This document shows positions 40,173 through 53,310 of a stretch of 64,000 nucleotides of DNA, piece by piece (the first letter of the stretch is position 1; each line of letters opens with the position of its first letter). Both the position numbers and the translations under genes were made by a program. The DNA lies in NCBI GenBank assembly GCA_013396915.1, contig VWZL01003478.1, positions 124,001 to 188,000 on the forward strand, given 5' to 3'. Below the pieces are notes generated by a model that did no database searches, was not told the DNA's origin, and saw only the letters and a program-made list of their open reading frames with translations. This DNA is from Stercorarius parasiticus. Taxonomy: Eukaryota; Chordata; Aves; Charadriiformes; Stercorariidae.

Positions 40173-43100
40173 GGCTATGAGGGCTTCACAGATCTCTGAT
40201 CTTAGATGGGGTCTACACTAAAAGACTCATCTCGTTGCAGAGTCCAGCAAATACAGGCTTGTGTTTCAGCTGAGCTGCTGCACCTTTAGCATTTTCTCTC
40301 CTCCCAGTGTCCATTCTTTCATTTCTTTCTAATGCCAAGGTTTGTTTCCTACTTCTTCTTCTTCCCAGGATAAATACTTAGCACGTCTCAGACTGGGAAC
40401 TCTGGATATAATTCAGTCTCTCTTGGGACTGTTACTAATAGTCTGCATGACAGAGGGAGAGAGAGCACGTAAGACAGATGTGAGTGCGCTCCTTCAAAAG
40501 AAGGATCATCTGATGTCTGGTTCTCTGCTAAGATTGATCAATATCAGATCTCATCTGCTGAAGCTCCACAGATTCCAATTTCAGCAACTCCTAAGGACTG
40601 TGGTTTCCAAACCAGCACATCCTTCACCTCCCATAAAGCTTTTGCTGGGGTGCATTTCATATGTGATACATTTCTTAGGAAAACAGAGACCAAAACAAAA
40701 CCAGGCAAAAAGCCTCAACAACAGGAAATCTCAGTTTTCCAAAGGAATCCTCTCTGCAACGTGATTAGAGAATCCCTCAGGACTTGCAGGATGATCTCAG
40801 AAAAGCAATGAGTTAAGAGTTGCTGGGTGGCAATGGGTTTAAGGTTTTTACATGTGGTATAATATATTCAGATGTAGCATTTAAAAAACAAAAAAAACCC
40901 CACTTTTAAGAATAATAACACAGCTTACTACCTCAGTTCTGAAGCATGACCCATTTAACAGTTGCCTAAATGTTGGTGTTCTGGGTTTAGAAGTAGCAAT
41001 CTCAGGATCTTCCACAACTCCTAGGCACTGCTAGCTTGTAATTATTTAATGATGCCTATGCGTCTTATAAAGTGGGCAAAAGGGTTGACTGCTCAATTTC
41101 AGCATAGACCCCCTCCACTCTAGCTATGTCTGCTGTCCTCAAATATGTGCGCCAGATATCAACCTTGATAAAGACACCCATGTGACTAATTTGGAAGCAA
41201 GATATAGAAGAAATTCCAAAGTCCCATCTCTGCATATCAAGGAATTTCCACCTCAAGTGCTTCTGACACTTTATCCATGTCAGTATGCTATAGATTGAGA
41301 CATGTTCCCCAAGGAGGAAGAGGCACATAGGCTTAAATTCAGCTCTGGACAGAAGCACGTTTTCAAGGACACCTTTTTTAGGCAAGCTAACACATTGTAA
41401 AGTAACATCAGTTCCTAAATGGATTAAAAGCTTCAATACGTAGATGACATGCTACAGCCCCTTGTGAAAGGGGCAGTTAGCACTTCTGGGCCAGGTTCAG
41501 CAAGAAAAGTTCCATTTCAATCATTGCAGCCTTTCAATAATGTGGACATTCTGCACAAGGCTGGGTTTCTGTTGCCATACTACATGAGACCCAGTGACAG
41601 ATTATCGAGTGCAAAACTTCAGAGCCTCCTTGGCTTTAACATTTCAAAGCTAAAAAATTCACACGACTCTCCATGTGATGCTGTTTGCAAGATGGGGAAA
41701 TCTCTTCATAACTCATGTATTTATCATATGTGTTGCATCACCACAGTCCCTCTGTGTGCAAAGCCATCTAAGATCTTTACACTTCTTTTAAGCCTAGTAG
41801 AACTGACAGGGGTTTCCTAAAGCAGTAAATTGTGGTATAGCATAAAGAGTAGGAATTGTTGACTTCATAACATCAGAATTAAATCTTAATCAAGGGCCAA
41901 ATGGGACTGTTGCCTAGAGCAAAACAAAAAGGACTAGTCTCTATTCCTTTCCTTGTTACGCTTATCTTTGCTGGAGTTGGCTGGTTGGTTGGCTTTCCTT
42001 GTACGCTGGCCCTACCACAGGGCAGTCCTGGTGATGAAACAACTCCTTCCACACAGTCCAAATAGCACTTGGTGGATGGAAAAACCAAAATTAAGGAAAT
42101 TCTGCCACAGAAAGACGTGTTTGTGTGGAGGTGACATACATGTGCACAATTTTGAAAGAGATGACAAGCACGGAGAATATTTACAAAGAGAAAGCAAGGA
42201 GTTGGGCAACAGGCTGGGTTGATTTTATTGTGTTGGAGCTTTACAGTGATTATTTACTCTGTCTTCACCTTATATCAGAGGACTTTCCTCTTGCCTGCCA
42301 AACGTGTCTTTAAGTGCTGTGTCCGTGTCTGGCAAGGCCAGAACATGCAGCATACACACGCACTCACACACACGTGCTTGCAGAGCCAGGGTAGACACCC
42401 CTGCAGTTCTGGTCCTTGGTAGCTCCCTTTTTTCCCAAAGGCTCAGGTTCATGCTGTATAACCGTGGGAGTTTAAATAAGTCACCTACAATTAGAGCATT
42501 ATCTCCTTTGGCCCCCCCATGCAGTCGGCGAGGAAAGAACATCACCTCCATGGCCTGTGTAAGCCCATCTTTCTCACTCGAGTACAGGCGCCTCGGTTAA
42601 GTGCCTTTAGTACAACGGGTGGAATTTAAGCCTTCATGTTACTTCCTGCACAGGCACCCTCCACTGGGCCGCTGGGCGCTACCGTGGTGCAAATAGTCAT
42701 TAATAACCATTAATTATGTATGTGGTGCATCACGTGTTTGTTACCCCTGTCATTCTTGCTCGTAGTCAGCGCTTGCACGTATTTCTGCAGATCTGGGCTA
42801 GCTCCAAGTACGAAGAGGTACAGTTAGAGGAGGAGCAAGGTGCAGTGTCTGGAGCCACCCAGTGGGCATTGCAAGTCTTAGCCTCTTTTTTAAAAAACCC
42901 GCAGTCTGAAAAGTACGTCACCTTCCCTGGAGGGTTTTTAAACTGCTGCAGTACGTAAATTCTAAGGCAAAAAATAATGCAAATCCCAGCTGGTGGGCCA
43001 CAGAAGACAAAGAAAGACTGGATGTGCAATAAGGAATCCTGACTGCTTCGGAATAACTGGATCACTAGTGAGATAGAAATTTCAAAAAGCTGTGAAACAT

Positions 43101-43539
43101 GTAGATTGTAACTGCTGTAGAAGACCTGGCAGAACAATGCCATGCTCATGCTGTCCTAGGCCCAGGAAAATGCAATTAGTCCTTCATGTGAAAGATTGTT
43201 AAATTATGCCTACTCTGTACTATAACTTTTTTACTAACTCAACTACACAAGCAAAGCTTCCCTTTGTGGATTCATTTTTTACCAGCAAAAACTACAGACA
43301 CTTAAATGGAATGAACTCTACAGGCAGAGATTATTGTAGCTCTGTATAACCACCTCTTTACCAGAAAATATACTGAAATAAAAAGAGTTTAAAAATAATC
43401 TACCCACTAAGCAACAAAGACACGTCAGGATAGTCTGAAGTTAGTAACTGGAGAGAGATGCAGGGACCAGGTCTTCACATCCTGCATCCCTCTAGATGAT
43501 GTAAGTGGTGCAGAGTGTCCCTGTGAATTGCCTCAAAGG

Positions 43540-43770
43540 GAGAAAACAGCCATGGCAGGATGAAGCCCAGGATTACCCCTGGATTAAACTCTGACCTCTG
43601 CCACTGATTTCTTGCATGACTTGGAGCATGGTACTTCAACAGTTCTTCCCCATCTCCTATTCCAGTATTCATTTGTGTAATTGTCTTTCACACACTTTCA
43701 GCATAACGTGAGCTCTTTGGTACAGGAATTGCTTCTCACTTGTGCCACTTCAATGGCCTGAGTGAGTTTT
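43540..43770 (+). mobile_element. Degraded MIR-like tRNA-derived SINE with L2-type tail
   Basis: The stretch GACCTCTGCCACTGATTTC ... GCATGACTTGGAGCATGGTACTT ... CTTCCCCATCTCC follows the order of the MIR core (CTCTGCCACT ... TGTGTGACCTTGGGCAAGT ... TTTCCTCATCTG). It is followed by CGTGAGCTCTTTGGTACAGG near 43707, which resembles the GTGAGCTCTTTGGGGCAGGG segment of L2/MIR-type tails in amniotes. Identity is low, consistent with great age. The tRNA-like head upstream of 43570 is hardly recognisable, so the 5' boundary is uncertain. The assignment is from memory of the consensus. Confidence 0.55.
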
Positions 43771-46050
43771 CTTTCTTCAGAATTCTTCACGTTCTTCTTT
43801 TATTTTGCAGTGGCAAGACAAACTGCAGTAGATAGATGCTTATAGATAACAGATGCTTATTAACACAAATGGCTCATGCTTCTAGAGAAAGCATGGAAAG
43901 AACTGTCTTTCACTGAACTGAGTGATTCACACCGTGACTGGACTTGTGCTTCTTGCTATCACTGCTAATCTGGCTCTTGGTTGTCACACCATTCTTACGT
44001 TTCAGAGCAGCATGATTTGAAAGCAGAAAAGCAACACAGTATTTGGGTGGTGTGTGCAAGTCATGGTGTAAAACTTATGCTTTAACTCTCTAATATGGAA
44101 AACACAGAGACAGGCAAGTTTAAAACGTTCATCAGCATCTACTAGATATAGGCTCTGGTGATGACAACGTACAAAATCCGTCACTTGGCTCTGAACCTCT
44201 GTGCTGATTGCACTGCAGCTGTAGCAAGATGGAGCAGCTCTGTGAGTACCCAGGTGGTTGACTGTGCATTCCCTCGGCTGCTGGTGGTGTCTAAGATGGC
44301 TCAGGTATCTTAACTGGCATAGCACTGAAACTGGTGTAAACTTTTACACTGCATCAGGATTACATCAAAACCAGAGGGCTGGCTTCAGCCCCAGTGTCTA
44401 TGGTAGTTTCCACTTGTCTGTAGGTAGCTGGTGCAGGACAAGCAGAAGCTGCAGCATGGTTTACCAAGACACTCAGCCACCTAGCGTGAGCTGGTGTCTG
44501 AGTTTCTGCAGCATCACCCATACCAGTGCTCGAACAGTGCAAGCTCTAGGTGGGTAAGGCACATCCATCTGTGTTGACATCATACTTCTGGTGGTGCTGA
44601 AGACATGGTTTGAAGTGCCTCAGGCCTATGAGGTGACACAGCTGCATAATTAAATGGGTAGCTTTTGTTGATAATTCCTGGGGGTGTTTTATTTTTTAAT
44701 TCAGCTATCAAAATCCAGCTCCCAAATGATTCATTCAACTCTTTAATGTGCTGGTGTTTTTCTTGTCCTTGCCCATTAACCACTGTGCTTGTTTTATTTA
44801 TGTCTGAAAGAGCTTCTTTTAGTCATTTGTGTGAAGAAGAAAAATCTGCAGCCTACTAAATCCACAGTACTTTTGGACAGGGTTACTGAAAATGGCAGAT
44901 GCATTTCATGGTTTTCCATGCAAACAGATGAAACATTGATTTTTGTGGCTTCTTTTTCTCCTGCTGTCACTCTCTCTATGTGGTGATCCAGGAATCCTGT
45001 ATCTCCACTGGATCCCCAGGTGGGGTCCATCACCTCACCAGATGCCGTGCACAGTGATATATATTCTTTCCTGCAAAGACTTTATAATGCAAGCCAGTGA
45101 GGCAAACAGTCACTAGAAAAAAAAGTGGGGACCAAAAGCATGGGCTAAAGCATAGGTTTTCAAAGCTTGAATGGCCTGACAAATAGATAAATCAAGTCTG
45201 TAGACAACTGACGGAATCAAACCATAGCATAGGTCCTTAACACCAGAAGAAATGCATGTTCTCTACAAACAGATACCAGAGAGAGAAGAACAGACCCTGT
45301 CATCTTTAATAGTAGACCAGGGAAATGCCCTAAATGTTGCAGTTATTGCTGTGTTACTTAAAGGATGTTTCATTTGTAGGAAGCCCATTTGGGAAAAATG
45401 AGGTTGCCTACAGAAACTTAACTGCACAAAATGTGAATAAAATAGATATTCCTAGTAAACGTGTCATTCGTGATAGGTAAGATTTGAGTGTGTATGTGTG
45501 GGGGAATGTGTAACACTCTAGTTAAAGAAGTGACCAGAAAAAACAACTTTCAATTAAGTCTTGGAGCCTTAAATCTTATATTGAAAGTTTTCTATTCAGT
45601 TTTATTTTTGTGCATATTTGTATTTTTACGTATTTTAAAAATTGCAAATACAGTTTCCTTGTATGAGTCCCTCTTTAGCCTCCTTTCCACTCTGTAAATT
45701 TAAGGGTACTTATTAATCAGGACAGTGAATTTTATACAAGTGATCCTCACAAGAACCCATATTGCAATCAGGAAATGGGCTGGCAGCCTGGTCTGCAGTG
45801 AGATATTTTTCTTTAGGTCCATCAGATAAAGGGACAGTCACAACAACCCAGGTAAGGTTTGTTAAGACTTTCAGTTGAAGCTAAAGCTCTTAGTTCCAAA
45901 AGAATAGTGGGGGGAAATCAAAGACTAGTATGTCACAGCAAAAACCTAAGGGTTTTCTGCCTTGTCTGGTGATCCTTGACATTTGTGACTCGGGACATCT
46001 GGAATATGGTCAGAAAGCCAGAAAGCTGCTAAATTTAGAAGCGTATTTGA

Positions 46051-46066
46051 GGCAGCAGCTGCTGCC
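46051..46066. repeat. 16-bp perfect palindrome of CAG/CTG units
   Basis: GGCAGCAGCTGCTGCC equals its own reverse complement and contains the E-box CAGCTG at its centre. Another CAGCAGCA follows within 10 bp. Confidence 0.9.
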
Positions 46067-46343
46067 GAGCAGCAGCATGTCACCAACAGAGCTGGGCTTG
46101 TAAGCCTCATCTTGCTAGCAGCATCCAGGTTGGGAAACCAGAGAACCCAGTTCAGCCTTCAAATGCCATTCCAGACAGGTCGCATGGGGTCATCCATTGA
46201 TCTGGTCCTGCGGGGACAGTCAGTCCCACTGTTCACAAGTTATTCCCAGGAGCTTAAGATATCACTCCTGACCCGGAGGGAGGTAGTTCATACCTGTTAC
46301 ACTGCCATTCCAGTTTTCATGCCATAGGATTTTCAGCTGAGAC

Positions 46344-46371
46344 AAAAAATAAATAAATAAATAAATAAATA
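46344..46371. repeat. (AAAT)n microsatellite
   Basis: About six AAAT units, preceded by a short A run. Probably polymorphic in length. Confidence 0.9.
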
Positions 46372-49300
46372 GCCATCATAACAGCATTCTGATATAGGAA
46401 AGGTGGTCGCAGGAGAAAACAATGGAGCTGCCACAGGCTTTGCACACGTACCGTGTTTACGTCCCAAAAACATGCAAGGGGAATGCCTCACACCTTTGAG
46501 CCCTTGTCCCATTGCGACATCTTTTTGGGGAGACCTGCGGTGCCCAGGAGTGTGGCCCAGCGTGGGACAACTGTGGGGTGTCACTGTGCCAAGAACATGG
46601 TGATCCTCAGCTCTGTTTTCTTCATGCCCAATAACTGCATTTTCACCTAAGCATGACCTAAAATATTTCACCACCTGCCAAAGGCTGTAAGTACTCACCA
46701 AGCCAGATGTAACTTGTTACATCACATATATGATCACTGAAAGCCCAGTTTTAAGGCTATGGTTAACATTAAGTAGTCTTCCAGGCAGGCAGCAGTGGCC
46801 AACACTCCCTTGTATAGTCTTTTACACAAGTAATTTCAGGAGCAACCACCCGACAAACAAAAAAAAAGCCATGTAATTCTCTGCTCTTTGCTACTTAACA
46901 TCAGCTTGACAAGTGTGGAGCATCAGTCATACTGAAGCTGTGTCACAGAAAAATCATCCTGTTTTCCAGTTGAGGCTATCAAGGAGAGTTTTTCATGGTC
47001 ATGTAGCATTAAGTGTCAGGTAAAAAGTCCAGCTTGGTCTGGACAGCAATCTCTGAAAATGGTGTAAATTTTCTGGAAGGATGGATTGAAAACAGATTCC
47101 AGTAATAGAAGTCTGCATCACACCAGGGTTTTGAGAAGTTGTTTTTCCTTAATTAGCTGGGGTTTTTTCTTAATATTGGTAGTACATAGTTTTCATGCAG
47201 AGAACTTCAATTATCAGGGATTGGTATAGTCAAAATGATATCACCTAAGGCAATGCAAAACATAGGTGTAACAGAGAGACACTGCTGTGTTATCACTGGT
47301 TTGTTAAATGCTTTGATTTAAAACTCACAGAGCATGAACAGAAAAAGCTGTCAAACCCCTACACATCAGACTAATGTCCAGCGTATAAGAGTCATCTGAA
47401 ATTCCCCACACACGAAAGTGGACTCGCTCTCTCTCATCACTGTTCATTTTTCTAGCAGAAGAGACAGGCTTGAAATATCACATGAAAGACAAAAAATCAT
47501 TGTTGCAGCAGATACAAGAGAGAAAGAACTTCAGAACAAAACTCGAACTGAGAAATGCCCTTCCCTTCAACCATGCCTCAACATTTGCCTCTCTAGGACT
47601 GGGAATGTGATAGTTGACAGATAGCTGAAAAATGCTTTGATATCTGCAAACAATAAGCAACATACGTGAGAGCCACATCCTGACTTCCTGACTCATGGTG
47701 CCCAAGTCTACCAGGGATCCCAGGACCACACCAATTTCTTGCCTGCAGTGTAGGTCGCTTCACACCACTTTTGTGAAGACTGCTGTTGCACAGCGTTTTG
47801 TAGTCAGTCATTTCACACCTCAGGCATTTTGAAGAAAGGAGAACAGAACATCCACACTTTCTCCCTCTCAAGTGTGAACAGAGGACAGGAGACTGCACGA
47901 TGGTTCTCAGGTAGTGAAAATACCTGCTAAATACGGCATGTGACATATGAATACATTTAATGAACGGGATGGCTCTGTGCTTTTTCAGGCCTCAGCAAGC
48001 ACCACCTCCCTTGGGCACCAGGTTTGCTTTACGTGACACAGGAGCACTGTTGGGTTTTCTTGACCAAACACAAACTTGCTTGCTTCAGAGAAGCTGTTCT
48101 CGTCTTGCCTTGTTTGCAAATGAGATAATGCAGATTTTCTTTCGGAAGATTACCAGATCAACAATATCCTTGTACAGGAATGGATGTGAAACAAAATACC
48201 TGAAGCAAAGTAGTGTGCTATTACTTCCTTATTTCCAATACTTACTTCGTCATCTGTAGTGTCTGTAGGGGGTGACTGCAAAATTGCCTATCCTGAAAAT
48301 GTCTTTTTTCTCATTAAGAGCAGTGGTATTTAATCATTTCACAGCTTCATTAAGTGGCTTGTCTTAACACTGCATCAGTACAGACTGCAAAGATCATACT
48401 GGCATCTTGAACAAGATGAGGAATGTATTGATATTTTTCCATCCTAGCAGCCCCTGCTGAGCCATCTCATCCCCCAGTGGAGAAGACATTTAAAAGACCT
48501 GATGCAAAGACACAGCATTTCTGAAAGGTGACTCTTTCTTCATTAGTCTTTGCTTTTCACGCTGCTGAGCTGAAAAGGATTCAGTGCAATAAAAGAAAGA
48601 AATAGCGATAGCTGGTGTTGCATTAGGAAAGAGGTAGATTGTGTTTAGTAATCTCTGGCTTAACTGCTTGTTGTTGTATTAGGTATATACATAGCCTAAG
48701 TGTCTATGCATGAACAAAGCTGAAAATGGATTGTAAGTGGGTATTTTACTTCTTTTTCTAAACACAAATTACCTTCTTTCAAAGAACAATGATTAAGGGA
48801 GTGATATGTACTATGGAGATCTGAGGTTCTCCATTGAAGTATGCTTTGAAATATGTGAAGTTTTTTACTGGCTGGCACAAAAAAAAAAAATTAAGAGATT
48901 CTCAGAAGCTGTTGTAGCCAGTAATATACCAATTTTGCCCCTAGGTGTTCGGGGCAAATTAACCCTTTCACGAATCTATGTTGGATTAATCTGATTTTTT
49001 GGTAAGGGAAGCTTTTCCTGGTAGTACCTAGACAGTAAAATGGGACATGGAGCATCTTGATTTTACCTAAATTTCCTGGTGAAAAGTTCATGCTGTTCTA
49101 CGTACTGAGAACAATTTGTAGAGCTGCATATTTCAGAAGGAATTATTATCTTCATCTGAACATGTGTATTTTGGACATGGTCCAATCTTATGTAATTCTT
49201 TGAAGGATTTTCTTTCCTTCACAGGAAAGTGTTTTGTGTCTACCGTGGGAGGAATGCTAGCTGGGAAATAGCCCAGAGTGTACAAAGTGTGTTAATGTGT

Positions 49301-51469
49301 CTGTTTGCCCCAGGGATGCTGAATCATGTTTTTTGTGAGACTGTGCTGAGGGGGGATGCATAATGAGGGGTTTGAAAATTCCGTTTTCTCCAGCTTTTCC
49401 CGGAGAGCAAGAGACCAGTTTTTGCTGGATGAAAATTTACCTTTAATAAAGAACTGAGAAACCTTTGCAGGCAGAGAAGAGAGTTTCCCAAGGAGAACCA
49501 AGGTGAAGTGATAAAGCATCACCTTCAAAATCACCAAAAGCGCCCCAGCAGCTGCCATTGCTGCTTTTTTTTGTAAGTAGCTGCTCTGTAGTGGTTAGCT
49601 GCATTTCTGCTTTTCAAGGCCAGGCTGTTTTCATGCAGTGGGTACTGCTTGTGAGATGTATGAAATACAGCCTAAGGAGCATGCACCAGTTATTCATTAG
49701 GAGATAAAATATTCGTTGTCCTTCCTCTCTCTTCAGCAGCCAGGACGAATGAGAGGAAGGGGAAGGAACAGAAAAGCATTCCCTTTTTGCTGCGGTTGGG
49801 TGGGTTTAGCTTCTTGTTGGTAGGGTGAATCGTAAGGATTTATAGCTCTCAGGGCTATTAAAATTGCCCAGTCTTGAAGAGCTCCCACAGCTTTCTCTCT
49901 TTTGATTGCTGTTCACATCCATCTTTTCCCCTCCTGCCAAGCCTCTAGTTTCTGTTTGAATTCACTGTTGTATTTTTAAGAGTTTGATAGCTTCTTCAAT
50001 ATCGCAATTCAAAGGGCTTGTGGGAAACAGCTGGTTTTTGCAGATTTCTCTCCTCTCACATCCCAGTAAGGTGACCTGCCTTACAGGCAGTCTTGAAGGC
50101 AGGCAGCTAGGTCTGCAGGCAACATTTGGGTTCCCGCAGTCCTCTTTCACTGCTGATACCTCTTTTATCTCTGAACAGCAACGTGGCATGGCTCCGTGGT
50201 GAAACCCTCCTTTCCCTCTGCACCTCCTCACCTCTCTGCACCCGTCAGTGGTGTGGTCCTCCCTGTCCCCCTGTCCCACCCTACCTGCTCCTCCCCGGAG
50301 CCACGGGCAGGGATGCTCTTGTCCTCTCCAACAGAGCAGGTACTGGGGAGTGCAAGAAGATTTTCCAGGCTTTATCACTAGCCTCTCTGCCACCTTTCAT
50401 CCCAAAGATCCCAAAGGGGAGCACTTGCAAACCCACACCCATGAGTTGTAGTCGGCAGCATTGCAAACCCTTGTATCTGCTGGCTATGTCATCCGTGCTC
50501 ACTGAGCAGTGCCCACAATGGGCTTCAGGCATAACCCACCCTGTGTCAGAGTGACTGGAGAGGGCCGAACTACACCGACCGATTCTATTAATCCAGGAAA
50601 AATGGATCACAGGTGGTATGGGAGTGATTCTTTACTCCCAGAAGGAATCAGGAGACGTCAAAATTACACCTTCTGTTTCAGCACAGGTTTCTTCTCTAAC
50701 TCTTACTAGTTCTGCTCTGCACTCCCTCTTTTTCCTCATTATCTTCCAAGGGACACTATTTTTTAATTAAGTGGGAGGGTAGATTTGGAGAAGAGAGGGA
50801 AAGTCTTTGTTCTTCGTGTCCTAAATTGATTAGCATTCTTTCAGCTCCACTGTTTACTTATCTGAAAAGAAGCTGTGGTTTGACTGAGGGAAGAATTGCT
50901 TTTGCATTTTAATTTTTTCCTAACCAAAAGCTTCTAAGATACCCTAATTATACTGGAAAAGATTCTGTGACTCACTCGCCATTCTCAAATTCATCTAACT
51001 AGCAACATCCCCTGACAAGTCCAGTAGAAGAAACACTTACAGGAAGAGCAAGTCATTAAAACCCCCTGTGTATTTAAAAAAAAAAAAAGAGTCATAATCA
51101 TCTTAACCTCACCTTGCCCAAGGAAGGAAATCTTGGAGGATGAACTCTTCTTTTTAGCTAACTATGCAGAAAGAGGAAGTCCATGAACTGTATACGAGAG
51201 TGATCAGTCCATGGCGAGAGCCCCCAAGGTGGAAAGGTTAGACACCCTCTAGGATGACTGTAAAATTACCAAGTCTGTGATTTATGAACGGAAAAGTAAA
51301 CTAAGAAGAATGGATTTGAGGTGGGCTAGGCAGATTTCAGTAAACTCAAGAGTATTCAAACTGAAAGCTTTGATGGATAGAGCAGTTATATAGGGTGAAT
51401 GACAATAAAAGCACAAACTGGCCCAGAGGAAAGGTAAGAGGTGTAGTTAAGAGACTCATTGTACTAAAT

Positions 51470-52810
51470 CACTGGCTTTTCCTTGGCTTTAAGCAAAGAA
51501 GAAAGTTCACAGAAAATGGAAAATAGTTCAGATCGCTAAGCATAACTTGAATAGAGTTGCAAAACCATGTGAGGACAAAAACCAAAAAGGCAGAGGCACA
51601 ATGTGTCCTGTACTGTAATAGGAAATGATTCTGTGGCAGGCTTACTGGTTGAGAGAAAGTAAAGGAAAGTGTTGATCTCCTGTTCCACAGAGAGGAAAGA
51701 CAATAAATGACACTGAAATAAGAGCCTTTTTTTATGCTTCAGTCTTCACCGGAAAGGTTTGCTGCAGTCATATAGCAAATGCAGTTACAAAAGGTGCATA
51801 TCCAGAGCACAGCTGGGAAAAACAACTTGGAGGGTACTTGAACTAATCAACTGTTTTCAGATCCTCTAAGCATGGTGAGATTTTTCCCCAGACTGGAGAA
51901 TTGTCTGAAGCAGTCTCAGAGCCTTTTCTGTTTGAGATCTTGAAAAGACCTGCTTATAGGAAGAGCAAATGTCACACTTAACATTACCAACGGGACAGGG
52001 AAAAGAGGAGTTAGGGAATACCAGCTGCACTTCTGCAAGGCAGATACAGTACTGGCAAGAAACTATTCAGTCAAAATTGAAGCAAAGAGTTTTGATGGTC
52101 TCTGTGCTGGGTCTGAAACCATTTATTCCTCTCATTAACACGTCAGGTGATGAGATGGTATATGAGGATCAATTCATTAAACTTGAAGACCACATCAAAC
52201 CTAGGGGCACACAGTGAAGAACAGTATGATGATTACAAATCAGGGATGCTCTTAAAAATGCAATGGAAGACAAGTGAAAAATTTTGCCTTTAGGCAGGCA
52301 TAACCAACTGCGCAGACAGGGTGGGCTGTGTCTGTCAGCCCAGTTCTCTCAAAAGGATGTGGGAATTAGAGTGAATAAGAAGCTGGATGTGAATCAAGGA
52401 TTTTGTGCTGTAAAGACACATTGGTATGTAGGTAATGAGACATAAAAGAAACCCTCCTCTGCTGATCATTAATAAGGCCTCAGCTGGATTAGTGTGCAGT
52501 TGGAGTGCTGCACTGGAAGTACAATGTGGACTGCCAGAAAATCAGTAGGAGAAAATGGAATGGTTGGGCACCATGGTCTACAAGGAAAGACTGCTTGCTC
52601 AGTCTAATGCAGAGGGTAGGTCTTCAAATATTTCATCAGCCGTTGCAATGGAAAGGAGTTCTTTGTGTTCACGGTAGAAAGGGCAACAACTACTGAGATT
52701 AAGTGTTGGCAATGAAAATTCATTAGGGAAATCCTTCCAATGATGAGGACAGTGAAGCACTGGGGAGGCCATGGAGCCTCCATTGATTTGGGTCTCTGAG
52801 ACGAGGTCAG
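51470..52810 (+). mobile_element. Long, heavily decayed CR1/L3-like LINE relic, sense
   Basis: Scattered pieces follow CR1 order over 1.3 kb. KKKVHRKWK is readable at about 51497, where CR1 has a KKEVYRKWK-like motif. An ACRDK-like block follows at 51570 (CCATGTGAGGACAAAAACC), then a piece near 51720 (GAAATAAGAGCC ... TATGCTTCAGTCTTCACC) corresponding to the NAFFASVFTG region. GAATAAGAAGCTGGATGTGAATCAA lies near 52373, AAGGCCTCAGCTGGATTAGTGTGCAG near 52473, and GATGAGGACAGTGAAGCACTGG near 52742. No frame survives. The boundaries are approximate, and small open frames inside are by-products. Confidence 0.6.
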
Positions 52811-52959
52811 AGACACATCATCAGGAGCAGTGCTAGTTCAGCCAACACAGCCTGCCGTCAAGGGCCTGCCCAGACCCCTGCTCCCGAGCCGCTGGGGCTC
52901 AGCGCTTGTGTCTGCCCTCTCCCAGACTTTGCTCCCTGTTTCTGATCACAAAGATCCAC

Positions 52960-53310
52960 GACCTACAAAAGAAAACTAGGTATTTAGGGAGAAGAAAGGT
53001 GAACAGGGACATGATAATGTCTGCAACTAGTTTGAAAACAGCTATAAATATGAGGCAAATAAATTCCAAAGAAAAGAGAAGTTGGATTAAAATGCCAGAA
53101 GTCCAGACCGTTAAAAAGAAGTCAAGCACTCTTCCCCTAAACCTTTTCCAAGACTGAGCACAGTGGAGCAATGGAGTAGGCTGACGATTGTCAGAGGGGG
53201 ATCTCTGCTCCCAGACAAGTTTAAGAAGGGGCTTGACAGGGTTTTGTTGAGATACTCGAGGTAAGGGGGACAGCTGCACTATTTTCTATGTTTCTGTAAT
53301 TCTCATGGAG
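52960..53310 (+). mobile_element. Second decayed CR1/L3-like 3' fragment, sense
   Basis: The block AGTGGAGCAATGGAGTAGGCTGAC near 53163, then CAGACAAGTTTAAGAAGGGG and CTTGACAGGG, followed by TTCTATGTTTCTGTAATTCT, keeps the order of a CR1/L3 3' end (GGAACAGGCTGCC ... GGAGATTTTTAAGA ... TTTCTATGATTCT). The 5' part near 53005 (AACAGGGACATGATAATGTCT) also fits. It overlaps the expected 3' end of the relic just upstream only in type, not in sequence, so it is probably a separate ancient insertion. Confidence 0.55.

Larger units (their letters stand above)
36508..51469 (+). other. PALM2 intron, about 15 kb without recognised exons
   Basis: No coding exon of PALM2 or another gene could be supported. 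Open frames reach 140 codons (40342-40764) but match no family I know. Visible items are a 13-bp tandem duplication at 40147-40172, a MIR-like SINE at about 43540-43770, a 16-bp palindrome at 46051-46066 and a (AAAT)n block at 46344-46371. Most of the rest is AT-rich and featureless to the eye. Confidence 0.7.

Noticed and set aside
40342..40764. 140-codon open frame
   Set aside because: No similarity to a known family, and no splice or promoter context. Likely chance.
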